Both the position numbers and the translations under genes were made by a program. Below the pieces are notes generated by a model, which worked only from the letters and a program-made list of their open reading frames with translations, was not told the DNA's origin and made no database searches. A DNA stretch of 64,000 bases from an uncultured Paracoccus sp. (GTDB lineage: Bacteria > Pseudomonadota > Alphaproteobacteria > Rhodobacterales > Rhodobacteraceae): assembly GCF_947487305.1 (NCBI RefSeq), contig NZ_CANKWH010000008.1:154033-218032 (forward strand). Reading direction: 5' to 3'. Shown here in pieces: positions 19,152 through 31,494 of the stretch. Each line of letters begins with the position of its first letter. Position 1 is the stretch's first letter.

Positions 19152-20243
19152 ATGAAACGACGGGACTTTCTGACGACCGGCGCCGTAGGGGGCGTTGCGA
19201 CGACGCTGGCCAGCCCGGCCATCGCGCAGAGCAATCCGGTGCTGCAATGGCGGCTGCAATCCAGCTATCCGAAGTCGCTCGACACGATCTATGGCGCGGC
19301 CGAGGTTTTCGCCCGTGCGGTGAACGAGGCCTCCGACGGGAATTTCCGCATCCAGGTCTTTGCGGCTGGCGAGATCGTGCCGCCGCTGGCCATCGTCGAA
19401 GGGGTGCAGAGCGGCACGGTCGAGATGGGCCAGACCGGCTCCTATTTCTATATCGGGCTCGACCCGGCCTTTGCCTTTGGCACCAGCCTGCCCTTTGGCC
19501 CGAACACCCGGTTCCAGCAAGCCTGGTTCAACGAGGCGGGCGGGAATGCTCTCTTCAACGAGTTTCTGGCCGGCTATAACATCCATCACCTGCCGCTTGG
19601 CGGGACCGGGGCGCAGATGGGCGGCTGGTTTCGCAAGGAGATCAACACGCTGGCCGATCTGAAGGGGTTGAAGATGCGGATCGGCGGGCTGTCGGGGATG
19701 ATCCTGCAGCGGCTGGGTCTGGTCCCCAGCCAGATCGCGGCGGGGGATGTCTATCCCTCGCTCGAACGCGGCACCATCGACGCGGCGGAATTCGTCGGCC
19801 CCTATGATGACGAGAAACTGGGCCTGTCGAAGATCGCGCCCTATTACTATTACCCCGGTTTCTGGGAAGGCGCGGCGACGCTGAGCCTGTTCATCGGGCT
19901 GGAGAAGTGGACCGAACTGCCCGAACGCTATCGCAGCATCCTGACCATGGCGGCAGGCTATGCCGGGGCGCTGCAACTGGCGAAATACGACGCGCAGAAT
20001 GCCGAGGCGCTGCGGCGGCTGGTGGCGGGCGGGGCGAAATTACGGGTTTTTCCGGGCGATGTGCTGCAGGCGAGCTATGACGCGGCGCATGAGTTCTATG
20101 CCGAGACCTCGGCGAAAAGTGCCTCGTTCAAGACGCTCTATGACCACCAGATGAAGTTCCGCGATGACACGCTGCCGTGGTTGCAGATCTCGGAATATGC
20201 CTATGACACGCTCTTGTTGCAGGCGTCGCAGGGGGCGAAGTAG
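19152..20243 (+). CDS. TRAP transporter substrate-binding protein, DctP family
   Basis: The product (363 aa) is a periplasmic binding protein for TRAP uptake of organic acids. It has a twin-arginine-like signal (MKRRDFLTTG) with a cleavage site near AIAQ. The body has family phrases QMGGWFRKEI, LKGLKMRIGG and EFVGPYDDEKLG, placing it near TakP-type 2-oxo acid binders. No membrane subunits lie next to it, so it is an orphan binder or serves a transporter elsewhere. Confidence 0.88.
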   Translation: MKRRDFLTTGAVGGVATTLASPAIAQSNPVLQWRLQSSYPKSLDTIYGAAEVFARAVNEASDGNFRIQVFAAGEIVPPLAIVEGVQSGTVEMGQTGSYFYIGLDPAFAFGTSLPFGPNTRFQQAWFNEAGGNALFNEFLAGYNIHHLPLGGTGAQMGGWFRKEINTLADLKGLKMRIGGLSGMILQRLGLVPSQIAAGDVYPSLERGTIDAAEFVGPYDDEKLGLSKIAPYYYYPGFWEGAATLSLFIGLEKWTELPERYRSILTMAAGYAGALQLAKYDAQNAEALRRLVAGGAKLRVFPGDVLQASYDAAHEFYAETSAKSASFKTLYDHQMKFRDDTLPWLQISEYAYDTLLLQASQGAK

Positions 20244-20742
20244 GGCGAAGGCGCGACGGATCGCGTTGATGGGTCAGGGCTGTTGCGCAACGGCCGGAGT
20301 CCGGTTTCCGGGACGGGTCGGAAAACTTCAGCAAATGCTGTGCTCCCCGCTGCACAGCGCGTGCACTGGGGAGGCACGGCATGTACACAGGCTGTACACC
20401 GCTTTCGGACTGCGGGTTAAGAAAGGGTTGGGGAAAGGTCGCGGTAGAAAGCCTCGGCCCGCCTGGCGGCCATATGTTCAGGAGACATGACATGGCCGCT
20501 TTGAGTCCGCTGTGACAATCGTTGCGATTTTTGCAGGCGGAAGCGACCCTCGGAAATCGCATCCTCTACCGTGCCTTGGCTTCTGGCGCGGCGCGGCGAT
20601 GGAGTGGCGTTGCCCCGCAGCCGCTTTGATTGCACCGTCACGGATTTCAGGATGTTTTCTTCGAAACTTCTGTTCTTGAATGGTTATCAAGTGAAATTTT
20701 TAATTTGAACCTTATGGCTTGAGGCGATCTTGGAGAAATGAA
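20244..20742. other. Non-coding stretch at the edge of the HNH gene
   Basis: This 499-base gap holds no convincing gene on either strand; the short minus-strand frames (20417-20641, 20478-20690) have no recognisable domain. Composition shifts from high GC to A/T-rich after about 20640, leading into the HNH gene. An inverted repeat with arms GTACA and TGTAC lies at 20383-20397. Promoter signals for the HNH gene are probably in the A/T-rich end. Confidence 0.5.
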
Positions 20743-21387
20743 TTGAAGGATATTAAGAAGGACTCATGGGCCGAAATCCTAATCGAGACCTATCGATCGC
20801 TAGGTGGCGAAGCACACTGGGATGACGTGTACCGTATTGCAGAAAAAATCCGTAGACAGAGAGGCTTGGATTGGACCGAAAAGTCGCCAGCAACAATCCG
20901 TGATCGTGTACAGCGCAACTCTTCTGACTCGGCAAGCGTTAAACGCAAGAATGCTCCAAACGCACCTGACCTGTTCTACGCTGTGGCCGGTGGCAACAAG
21001 GGAATCTGGGGGCTGAGAGGTGATTACGACATTGCGGCACCCGACTCGCGCGGAAACACAATAGGAAAACTATATGAGTGGGGATTAGAAGGTATTGCGA
21101 AGGAGAGGAATTACCTCCGACGCCTCAGAAATCAGTCGATCGTACAAAGTCGAAAGAAAAAGGATAACTTTCAGTGCCAAACTTGTGGGTTCCGACACGA
21201 GTTACCAGATGGAAACTTCGTAATTGATGTCCACCACTTAACTCCTCTCGGGAGCAGCGATGGGCTTCGAGTTACTTCGATCGATGATTTAGTCTGCCTT
21301 TGCCCCAACTGCCATCGAATTGCACATTCAAGGCAGGAATGGCCACTTTCACTAGAAGAAATTCGCAAGAGCTTAAATCAGAGGTGA
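20743..21387 (+). CDS. HNH endonuclease with N-terminal winged-helix-like domain
   Basis: The protein (214 aa) has an N-terminal helical domain like the wHTH/HARE modules of some restriction enzymes (about 8-92), then an HNH nuclease domain (about 143-200). The zinc cysteines are C145/C148 and C187/C190, and the His pair is H164-H165. The TTG at 20743 is chosen because GGAGA sits 6 bases upstream; an upstream in-frame TTG at 20719 lacks this. Base composition is clearly poorer in GC and uses many A/T-ending codons, unlike its neighbours, so it looks acquired. It may be a lone restriction endonuclease; no methylase accompanies it. Confidence 0.75.
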   Translation: MKDIKKDSWAEILIETYRSLGGEAHWDDVYRIAEKIRRQRGLDWTEKSPATIRDRVQRNSSDSASVKRKNAPNAPDLFYAVAGGNKGIWGLRGDYDIAAPDSRGNTIGKLYEWGLEGIAKERNYLRRLRNQSIVQSRKKKDNFQCQTCGFRHELPDGNFVIDVHHLTPLGSSDGLRVTSIDDLVCLCPNCHRIAHSRQEWPLSLEEIRKSLNQR

Positions 21388-21528
21388 TGGAAGCCTGGAT
21401 GCATTTCGTGTGTCTGAGAGACATCGCCGCCAGTTACGAGCGGTCGATAGCCATTTTAGCTCCTCAGGTGAACGACAGCTTTGCCCCGTATTGCTGACCC
21501 ACCGGATAGCGCTGACCACGCACAAACG

Positions 21529-21556
21529 AAAACCCCCGGCGCGAGCCGGGGGTTTT
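21529..21556. terminator. Bidirectional rho-independent terminator
   Basis: A 12-bp perfect stem (21529-21540 with 21545-21556) has the tetraloop GCGA, with A-run and T-run at the two ends, so it can work on both strands. It ends acnA on the minus strand and shields it from the HNH gene. Confidence 0.85.
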
Positions 21557-21575
21557 CTGTCTTGCAGGGCTGCAA

Positions 21576-24344
<2,769 letters not shown>

Positions 24345-24584
24345 GGGGGCCTCCCTGTCTGCGAATGGATGGGTGTGGCGTCGAATTCAAGTTGCTCTGT
24401 GCATGAAGCGCAGGCGAGGCGCAAGGCTTTGGCCGGCTTCGGTATGCGATTGTATACTGACATTGACGATGTTGCGCAAGGGGCACTATGCCAGCAGGCA
24501 CGGCAAGTTAACACAGGGGTGATTTGGCCTTTGCCGCCGGCCGGGCCTATGCAGACTGAGAGAAGAGCCGCAAGAATCGCCCTG

Positions 24585-25607
24585 ATGCCCCTGAACGATC
24601 GACCCAACTTCCGCCTTCATGGCCTTGCCGCGGCGACCCTGACTGCCGGTTTGCTGCTGCTGTCGGCGCTGCCGTTGGCGGCGCAACAGGACGGATCGAT
24701 GGGTGCGATCGACGCGTCGCAGGGGATGGAGGCTGAATTTGCCGCTGACGGCGAGATGCCGGGGACAGATGGTTTTGCCCCTGAATCCGGCTCTGACCTT
24801 GGCGCCGAGACCGGCCCGCTGACCGATCCCTATGCCGATGCGCCGGTGATCGAGGCGCCCGAGGCCAGCGACTTCAACAGCTTTGCCGGCAGCGAGATGT
24901 CGGCCCCTGTGATCGGGCTGTCGGACATGCCGGGCGCGCCGGTGGTGGTCGAGCTTTTCACCTCGCAGGGCTGCAACTCCTGCCCGCCCGCCGATGCGAT
25001 GCTGGCCGAGTTGGCCGATGACCCGGATATCCTGCCGCTGTCCTATCATGTCGATTACTGGGACTATCTGGGCTGGACCGACAAGTTCGCCAGCCCCGAA
25101 TTCACCCGCCGGCAAAAGAACTATGCCCGCAGCGTCGGTGAGCGCGCGGTCTACACCCCGCAACTGATCGTGGGTGGTCAGGATACCGCGCCGTCGATGC
25201 AGCCAGCCGATCTGATGGGCATGATCGACGCGCAACGCGCCGCGCCGGCCCTGGTCAATGTGGTCGAGCGGGACGTCGATGGCCGCAAGGTGGTCGAGTT
25301 GACGCCGCTGTCCGATCTCGGCGGTGTGGTGGCGGTGCTGCTGGTGCGCTTTGCGCCGCGCCGAACGGTCGAGATCACCGGCGGCGAGAACAACGGCCGG
25401 TCGATCACCTATGCCAATGTCGTGCTCGACGTCGACCGGCTGGCCAACTGGAACGGTCGCGCGCCCCTGCGCCTGACCATCGGCGCGGCGACGGCGAGCG
25501 GCGAGGATTTCCCGCCCGATACCCGCCACGCCATCCTGATCCAGCGCATGTCCGGTGCCAAGGCGCAGATGCCCGGCCCGATCCTGACCGCGCTGCGGTT
25601 GGACTGA
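24585..25607 (+). CDS. DUF1223 thioredoxin-fold secreted protein
   Basis: This protein (340 aa) has a hydrophobic N-terminal signal (about 12-32, ending ALPLAAQ), then an acidic low-complexity linker, then the DUF1223 domain beginning at about residue 120 with VVELFTSQGCNSCPPAD. The CNSC pair resembles a redox CxxC. DUF1223 proteins are common in alphaproteobacteria and their function is not known. The ATG at 24549 is an alternative start; the one chosen gives the more normal signal peptide. Confidence 0.82.
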   Translation: MPLNDRPNFRLHGLAAATLTAGLLLLSALPLAAQQDGSMGAIDASQGMEAEFAADGEMPGTDGFAPESGSDLGAETGPLTDPYADAPVIEAPEASDFNSFAGSEMSAPVIGLSDMPGAPVVVELFTSQGCNSCPPADAMLAELADDPDILPLSYHVDYWDYLGWTDKFASPEFTRRQKNYARSVGERAVYTPQLIVGGQDTAPSMQPADLMGMIDAQRAAPALVNVVERDVDGRKVVELTPLSDLGGVVAVLLVRFAPRRTVEITGGENNGRSITYANVVLDVDRLANWNGRAPLRLTIGAATASGEDFPPDTRHAILIQRMSGAKAQMPGPILTALRLD

Positions 25608-25666
25608 TCCCCGCGCCGGCACAGTGCTGACTTGCAGTTTCTGCAAGCTGCTGCCATCACCCGGGC

Positions 25667-26566
25667 ATGACCGACTGGATCCTCAGCATTTCCGGGACGC
25701 CCGAAGGGGCGCGCGTCGCCTCGCTGATGGCGATCTGGGCGGCCTTCCTCCACGCGGTCTTCGGTGCGCTTCAGAAGGGGCGGCATGATCCATGGGTCAG
25801 CCGCGCGGCGATCGATGCCTGTTACGGGCTGATCGCGCTGCCCGTCGTGCTGCTCGTTGTGCCTTTCCCTCAGCCGCATCTGTGGCCGATCCTCGGCGGC
25901 GCGATGGCGATCCATATCCTCTACAAGCTGGCCCAGGCCTCGACCTACCAACGCGGCGCCTATACCGTCGTCTATCCGGTGGTGCGCGGCACCGCGCCGC
26001 TGATCACCATCATCGCCGCCGGGCTGTTCTTTCACGAGCGTTACAATCTGGCGCAATGGTCGGGCGTCCTTCTGCTGGTCAGCGGCATCCTTGGCCTGGC
26101 GCTCTACAATTGGCGCAAGCTGACCGTCGGGCGCGAGACGCTGCTGCCGGCACTTGGCTGGGCGCTGATCACCGGCGTCATGGTCGCGGCCTATACCACC
26201 TATGACGCCTGGGGCATCCGACAGGCCGCCGATCCCTTTACCTTCCTCTTCTGGTTCTTCCTGCTCGATTCGCTGTTCATGCCGCTGATCACCTGGCGGC
26301 GGGTTGCGCTGCTGCCTGCGGCGGAATTGCCGGGCCTTGCCGCGCGCGGGCTGATCGGCGCGCTTGTGGCCTTTTGCAGCTTCGGCGCCATCATGCTGGC
26401 CACCCGCATCGACGAGGTCGGCCGCGCCGCCGTACTTCGTGAAACCTCGACGGTGTTCGCGGCCCTTGTCGGCTGGATCATCCTGGGCGAAAAGGTGGGG
26501 CCGCGACGTGCGGGCCTGATGGCGATGATCGCCGCCGGGGCGCTGATCGTGGAATATGCCGCTTGA
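25667..26566 (+). CDS. EamA/DMT family transporter
   Basis: This inner-membrane protein (299 aa) has about ten hydrophobic segments arranged as two EamA halves, with typical phrases YPVVRGTAPL in the first half and an acidic LREVSTVF-like LRETSTVFAAL in the second. Such proteins are drug/metabolite exporters; the substrate cannot be inferred. It ends 13 bases before ispZ and may share a transcript. Confidence 0.85.
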   Translation: MTDWILSISGTPEGARVASLMAIWAAFLHAVFGALQKGRHDPWVSRAAIDACYGLIALPVVLLVVPFPQPHLWPILGGAMAIHILYKLAQASTYQRGAYTVVYPVVRGTAPLITIIAAGLFFHERYNLAQWSGVLLLVSGILGLALYNWRKLTVGRETLLPALGWALITGVMVAAYTTYDAWGIRQAADPFTFLFWFFLLDSLFMPLITWRRVALLPAAELPGLAARGLIGALVAFCSFGAIMLATRIDEVGRAAVLRETSTVFAALVGWIILGEKVGPRRAGLMAMIAAGALIVEYAA

Positions 26567-26579
26567 GGGGCGAGAGGTG

Positions 26580-27176
26580 ATGGACGCGAAGCAGACGGGC
26601 AAATGGAAGGCGGCGCTGGAATATGGCCCGCTGGTGGTGTTTTTCGTGGCCTTCCTGCTGCTGCGGGACAAGACCGTGCAGCTCTTCGGGCAGGATTATT
26701 CGGGCTTCATCGTCGCCACGCTGATCTTCATTCCGGCACTGGTCCTGTCGACGCTGGGACTGTGGCGGCTGACCGGGAAACTGTCGCCGATGCAGGTGGC
26801 GACGCTGGTTCTGGTCCTCGTCTTCGGCGGGCTGTCGGTCTGGCTGAACGATCCGCGCTTCTTCAAGATGAAGCCGACGATCATCTATCTCCTCTTCGCC
26901 GGCATCCTTGGCTATGCGCTGTGGCGGCGCAAGAACTGGCTGGAAGCCGTGCTGTCCGAGGCGCTGCCGATGCGGCCCGAGGGCTGGCGCAAGCTGACCG
27001 CGCGGATGGCGCTGGCTTTTCTGGGCCTCGCCATTGCCAACGAGGTGGTCTGGCGGACCATGTCCGAGACCAGCTGGGTCTATTTCAAGACCTTCGGCCT
27101 GCCGCTTTTGCTGTTCATCTTCCTGATGGGCAATGCCGGCCTGTTCAAGGAGTACGGAATTGAACGGAAGGACTGA
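26580..27176 (+). CDS. yciB: Inner membrane-spanning protein IspZ/YciB (septation protein A)
   Basis: The protein (198 aa) is a small multi-spanning inner-membrane protein linked to septation and envelope upkeep. It has the family phrases GPLVVFFVAF, MKPTIIYLLF and NEVVWR, with about five membrane helices. The ATG at 26580 follows a GAGAGG ribosome-binding site. The next gene starts within its 3' end. Confidence 0.9.
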   Translation: MDAKQTGKWKAALEYGPLVVFFVAFLLLRDKTVQLFGQDYSGFIVATLIFIPALVLSTLGLWRLTGKLSPMQVATLVLVLVFGGLSVWLNDPRFFKMKPTIIYLLFAGILGYALWRRKNWLEAVLSEALPMRPEGWRKLTARMALAFLGLAIANEVVWRTMSETSWVYFKTFGLPLLLFIFLMGNAGLFKEYGIERKD

Positions 27177-28020
27177 GCTGGCCGAGGGCGTGATCCGTCT
27201 GCCCCAAAGCGGCCAGAAGCTGGCCGTCTACCTGATCAACATGGACGGGGCAGTCGACCGGCTGGCGGCGATGCGGGCCAAGCTGGAGCAAGTGGGCATC
27301 GGCTTCCAGCGCATCCCCGGCGTGAACGGCAAGGCCATCGAGTTCCCGATCCCGGAATTCAGCGAATGGTCCTATCGCTATCTGCATGGCCGCCGCCGCA
27401 CGCCCACCGAGGTCGGCTGCTACCTGAGCCATATCGACTGCACCCGGGCCTTTCTGGACAGCGATGCCGATCTGGCGCTGATCCTCGAGGATGACGCCTC
27501 GTTCCAGCCCGAATTCCTCGACACGCTGGACCGGGCGGCGGCGCAGCGGCAAGAGTGGAACCTGCTGCGCCTGACCACGGTCAGCAAGGGGCGCAAATAT
27601 CCCGTCCGCGATCTGGGCAACGGTCACAGCATCGCCATCGCGCTGACCCGCGAGAAGGGGTCAGGCGCCTATGTCATCGACCGGGCGGCGGCGCGCTGGT
27701 TCGTCCAGAAGCTGGTGCCGATGCGGCTGGCCTGGGACATCGCCTATGACCTGGAATATTTCGCCGGGCTCAAAGCCAGCTTCATCGAGCCGCCGGTGGC
27801 CAGCCAGATCTCGGACGAGGAATCGCAGGTGCAGCGGGGTCTGAGCATCTACAAGCTGCCGCGCTGGCGCTATTTCACCGTGCTGCCCTATCGCTTCTGG
27901 CTGGAGCTGAACCGGGTGATCTGGCGCGGCGGACGGTTGCTCAGGGCCAAGCTGTTCGATCGCGCCGCCGCAGGGACGGCAGGGCGCGACGCGCGGGAAA
28001 ACCCGCCGCAGGAAGGCTAA
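27160..28020 (+). CDS. Glycosyltransferase family 25 protein
   Basis: The product (286 aa) is a GT25 (LPS/lipooligosaccharide) glycosyltransferase. It has the N-terminal VYLINMDGAVDRL, the GCYLSHIDC segment and the acidic LILEDDA motif that binds nucleotide sugar and metal. The TTG at 27160 is chosen because AAGGAG lies just upstream, inside yciB, giving a 17-base overlap. The alternative ATG at 27133 lacks this. The sugar acceptor is unknown. Confidence 0.82.
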   Translation: MNGRTELAEGVIRLPQSGQKLAVYLINMDGAVDRLAAMRAKLEQVGIGFQRIPGVNGKAIEFPIPEFSEWSYRYLHGRRRTPTEVGCYLSHIDCTRAFLDSDADLALILEDDASFQPEFLDTLDRAAAQRQEWNLLRLTTVSKGRKYPVRDLGNGHSIAIALTREKGSGAYVIDRAAARWFVQKLVPMRLAWDIAYDLEYFAGLKASFIEPPVASQISDEESQVQRGLSIYKLPRWRYFTVLPYRFWLELNRVIWRGGRLLRAKLFDRAAAGTAGRDARENPPQEG

Positions 28021-28027
28021 CAGGGTC

Positions 28028-28927
28028 TCAGGCGCGCAAGCTACCGAGCGTGGACGGCGGGGCCAGCAGCCGCGACCAGCGCGGCTCGACCTGCGCGGGC
28101 AGTTGCCGGCGCAGAAGGTTCAGTGGCAGTGCCCAGGGCTGGCACAGCGCGGTGCGGTAGAAGTCGAAGACACCGGCCCGCAGATATGGCGTCCAGTGCG
28201 ACAGGCGGCGCGGGCGGCCATCCATCGGAAAGCCAAGTGCCGACAGCATCGCCAGCGTGTCCCGGTCATCGATCTGGATGTCGATCCAGTTCGGTCGCGG
28301 GTCTTCCAGTCCAAAGCCGAGCGCCTGCCGCCGGTGGCCCGAGACGAACAGCTCCAGCCCGAAATCAAACAGGTCGTTCTCGCGCGAGGTGATGTTCAGC
28401 ACCTCGGCCCGCTGGCCTGCCGGGCTATCCAGCGCCGCGGCGGCGGCACAGCGGAATTCGGCACCGGCCAGCAGCAACAGCCGATTGACCGCGCCCGGCT
28501 GGACATGCCGCAGGGCCTGCAGCATCACCCGCGCGCCAAGCGAATGGCCGATCAGCGCCACTGGACGGTTCGCGTCCTCGGCCAGCCGGTCGATCAGCCG
28601 TGCCAGAGATCGGCCAGCCTGCTCGGCCCTGCAATAGGCGCCGCGCAATGTGCCGCGTGCTTCCCAGCCAAATCCGACGGCCAGACCCTCGCCGGCGCGC
28701 CTGCCTTGGAAGCCGAGGGCGCGGGGCCAGGACAGGACTTGTCCCGCCGTGCTTTCGGGGTCCAGCGCCAGGATGTGGCGGTGGGGGTCATGTCCCGGAT
28801 GATGGGGAGAGAAGCGATAGCCGTGCACCATGACGACGACTGGCGCATCAGCGGCCAGCGTCGTCGCCGGATCGCGGAACTGGCCGGTCGAAACCGGCGC
28901 GTCGGAGTTGACATGCAGCACAGCCAT
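28028..28927 (-). CDS. Alpha/beta hydrolase
   Basis: The protein (299 aa) has the alpha/beta hydrolase pattern VVVMVHGYRFS (oxyanion region) and the nucleophile elbow GHSLGARV. A downstream aspartate and a C-terminal histidine (LSHWTPY) are candidates for the rest of the triad. No signal peptide is evident. Its substrate is unknown. It converges on the glycosyltransferase gene with 7 bases between stops. Confidence 0.78.
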   Translation of the reverse strand: MAVLHVNSDAPVSTGQFRDPATTLAADAPVVVMVHGYRFSPHHPGHDPHRHILALDPESTAGQVLSWPRALGFQGRRAGEGLAVGFGWEARGTLRGAYCRAEQAGRSLARLIDRLAEDANRPVALIGHSLGARVMLQALRHVQPGAVNRLLLLAGAEFRCAAAAALDSPAGQRAEVLNITSRENDLFDFGLELFVSGHRRQALGFGLEDPRPNWIDIQIDDRDTLAMLSALGFPMDGRPRRLSHWTPYLRAGVFDFYRTALCQPWALPLNLLRRQLPAQVEPRWSRLLAPPSTLGSLRA

Positions 28928-29139
28928 GAATCGGTCATCCGTTTACCAGTCACGAGGTTTCCATGCCTTCATCATGCGACAGTGGCGTGAATGCGGCGTT
29001 AAAGCTGCGTGAAGCCAACGCGCGCAACGGCTGCGAATACACCTCAACTGCAGGCGGTTAGGCGATGGTGCGGAAATGGTGTCGCGCCGGCGCAATCGCG
29101 GCTAACCTGCCCGGGACAGACCGGTACGGGAGGAACGGG

Positions 29140-30816
29140 ATGGCTTTCAAATCCGATATCGAGATCGCGCGGGCGGCGAAGAAACTGCCGATCCAGCAGA
29201 TCGGCGAAAGGCTGGGGATCGGCGCCGATGACCTGGTGCCCCATGGCCATGACAAGGCCAAGGTCAGCCAGCGCTTCATCGAATCGATCCAGGATCGCCC
29301 GAATGGCAAGCTGATCCTTGTCACCGCGATCAACCCGACGCCCGCGGGCGAGGGCAAGACCACGACCACTGTGGGCCTTGGCGACGGGCTCAATGCCATC
29401 GGCAAGAAGGCGGCGATCTGCATCCGCGAGGCTTCGCTGGGTCCGAATTTCGGCATGAAGGGGGGCGCGGCCGGCGGCGGCTATGCCCAGATCGTGCCGA
29501 TGGAGGACATGAACCTGCATTTCACCGGCGATTTCCACGCCATCACCAGCGCCCATTCGCTGCTGTCGGCGATGATCGACAACCATATCTACTGGGGCAA
29601 CGAGCTGGCGATCGACATGCGCCGCGTGGTCTGGCGCCGGGTGGTGGACATGAACGACCGGGCGCTGCGGCAGATCACCGCCGCGCTGGGGGGCGTGGCC
29701 AACGGTTTCCCGCGCGAGACCGGCTATGACATCACCGTCGCGTCCGAGGTGATGGCGATCCTCTGCCTCTCGCGCGACCTGAAGGACCTCGAGAAGCGGT
29801 TGGGCGACATGATCGTCGCCTATCGCCGCGATCACAGCCCGGTCTATTGCCGCGACCTGAAGGCCGAGGGGGCGATGACGGTCCTGTTGAAGGACGCCAT
29901 GCAGCCCAATCTGGTGCAGACGCTGGAGCATAACCCGGCCTTCGTCCATGGCGGCCCCTTCGCCAATATCGCCCATGGCTGCAACTCGGTCATCGCCACC
30001 ACCACGGCGCTGAAACTGGCCGATTACGTCGTGACCGAGGCCGGCTTCGGCGCCGATCTGGGGGCCGAGAAATTCATGAACATCAAATGCCGCAAGGCCG
30101 GGCTGAAGCCGGATTGCGTGGTGCTGGTGGCGACCGTGCGTGCGATGAAGATGAATGGCGGCGTCGCCAAGGCCGATCTCGGCCCCGAGAACGTCGCGGC
30201 GGTCAAGAAGGGCTGCGCCAACCTGGGGCGGCATATCGAGAACCTGCACGGTTTCGGCGTGCCGGTGGTGGTGGCGATCAACCATTTCAGCGGCGATACC
30301 GAGGCCGAGATCGAGGCGGTGCAAAGCTATGTCTCGGGCCGGGGCGCCGAGGCGATCGTCAGCCGGCACTGGGAACAGGGCGGCAAGGGCGCGGTCAACC
30401 TGGCGATGCGCGTGGCCGAGATCGCCGATAGCGGACGGTCGCAATTCGCGCCGCTCTATGAGGACGAGATGCCGCTGTTCGAGAAGATCCGCACCATCGC
30501 CACGCGCATCTATCGCGCCGACGAGGTGCTGGCCGACAAGCGCATCCGCGACCAGCTGCACGCCTGGGAGGATCAGGGCTATGGCCATCTGCCGGTCTGC
30601 ATGGCCAAGACCCAGTACAGCTTCTCGACCGATCCGAACCTGCGCGGCGCGCCGACCGGCCATTCCGTCCCGGTACGCGAGGTGCGGCTGTCGGCAGGGG
30701 CGGGCTTCGTGGTGGTGATCTGCGGCGAGATCATGACCATGCCGGGCCTGCCGCGCCACCCCTCGGCCGAGTCGATCCGGCTGAACGAGGCGGGGCAGAT
30801 CGAAGGGTTGTTCTGA
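29140..30816 (+). CDS. fhs: Formate-tetrahydrofolate ligase
   Basis: The enzyme (558 aa) makes 10-formyl-tetrahydrofolate from formate, THF and ATP, feeding C1 metabolism. It has the ATP-binding loop [11 protein letters not shown] and family phrases [20 protein letters not shown] and [11 protein letters not shown]. The ATG at 29140 follows a GGGAGGA site. No folD or ftfL partners lie next to it. The 212-base upstream region shows no riboswitch I recognise. Confidence 0.96.
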   Translation: MAFKSDIEIARAAKKLPIQQIGERLGIGADDLVPHGHDKAKVSQRFIESIQDRPNGKLILVTAINPTPAGEGKTTTTVGLGDGLNAIGKKAAICIREASLGPNFGMKGGAAGGGYAQIVPMEDMNLHFTGDFHAITSAHSLLSAMIDNHIYWGNELAIDMRRVVWRRVVDMNDRALRQITAALGGVANGFPRETGYDITVASEVMAILCLSRDLKDLEKRLGDMIVAYRRDHSPVYCRDLKAEGAMTVLLKDAMQPNLVQTLEHNPAFVHGGPFANIAHGCNSVIATTTALKLADYVVTEAGFGADLGAEKFMNIKCRKAGLKPDCVVLVATVRAMKMNGGVAKADLGPENVAAVKKGCANLGRHIENLHGFGVPVVVAINHFSGDTEAEIEAVQSYVSGRGAEAIVSRHWEQGGKGAVNLAMRVAEIADSGRSQFAPLYEDEMPLFEKIRTIATRIYRADEVLADKRIRDQLHAWEDQGYGHLPVCMAKTQYSFSTDPNLRGAPTGHSVPVREVRLSAGAGFVVVICGEIMTMPGLPRHPSAESIRLNEAGQIEGLF

Positions 30817-30864
30817 CCGCCGCTGACGCGGAAGTGACAATGCATTTCCGCACAGAACCTGTGT

Positions 30865-30889
30865 GGCCCTGTGCGTTTAACGCGGGGCC
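30865..30889 (+). terminator. Hairpin after fhs
   Basis: An imperfect inverted repeat has outer arms GGCCC (30865-30869) and GGGCC (30885-30889) and inner arms GCGTT and AACGC. It lies 49 bases after the fhs stop with no T-run, so it may be a weak terminator or an RNA 3' end. Confidence 0.4.
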
Positions 30890-30974
30890 GCCAGACCCCT
30901 AATCCACTCCTATGCGAAGGGACCAGGCACCGAGGAAAGGTCGCCGTCCCCCCGCCAGAAACAGGAGATGTGAT

Positions 30975-31415
30975 ATGTTCACGAAATCGATCCTTACCGC
31001 CGCCGCCCTTGCCGTGGCGCTTCCCTTTGCCGCCAATGCCAATGACGGGCAGGCGATGCAGGCCGCGACCCTGAACGTGGACGCCTCGGCCTTCACCACT
31101 AACGAGCTGGCCCAGATCGCTGCCGAGCGTGGCGACCAGAACAAGGCCGACCGCGCCGACCGGATTCTGGCGCAAAAAGCCGAAGTCCCCGGCGTCACCA
31201 ATGCCGGTCGCGACATGCAGGCCGCGATCCTGAACCTCGACCCGGCCAACTTCACCACCAATGAACTGGCCCGGATCGACGCCGAGACCAGCGACCAGGC
31301 CAAGGTCGAGCGCATCGAGAAAATCCTCGACGAGAAATCGGGTGCGACCGTCTCGACTTCGGGGGTCAAATCCTTGACCGTCGAATATGTCCACCATGGT
31401 CGTGACGACGCCTGA
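30975..31415 (+). CDS. Secreted protein with two internal repeats
   Basis: The product (146 aa) has a signal peptide ending near residue 23 (PFAANAN-DG). The mature part has two copies of a roughly 42-residue unit (about 28-69 and 81-122), each with FTTNELA at positions 40-46 and 93-99, giving a period of 53 residues. Each unit ends in a charged helix. No known domain is recognised. The ATG at 30975 has AGGAG upstream. A strong terminator follows. It is probably periplasmic; role unknown. Confidence 0.75.
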   Translation: MFTKSILTAAALAVALPFAANANDGQAMQAATLNVDASAFTTNELAQIAAERGDQNKADRADRILAQKAEVPGVTNAGRDMQAAILNLDPANFTTNELARIDAETSDQAKVERIEKILDEKSGATVSTSGVKSLTVEYVHHGRDDA

Positions 31416-31445
31416 GCCGCAGGCCTCTGACGGACAAGCAGAAAG

Positions 31446-31477
31446 GCGCGCCAGCAACTGCTGACGCGCCCTTTTTC
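31446..31477 (+). terminator. Rho-independent terminator
   Basis: A stem of GGCGCG (31446-31451) with CGCGCC (31466-31471) and CAGC with GCTG has one mismatch, a 4-base loop, and a run of five T at 31473-31477. It ends the repeat-protein gene. Confidence 0.8.
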
Positions 31478-31494
31478 ATGCCTGCGCGTAGCCG

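Noticed and set aside
20417..20690. Short minus-strand frames upstream of the HNH gene, considered as an antitoxin or small regulator
   Set aside because: No ribosome-binding site, no domain, and two overlapping frames with equal claims; not supportable.
29041..29139. Possible folate riboswitch upstream of fhs
   Set aside because: A long-range pairing of GTTAG with CTAAC is visible, but nothing matches a known tetrahydrofolate riboswitch pattern.
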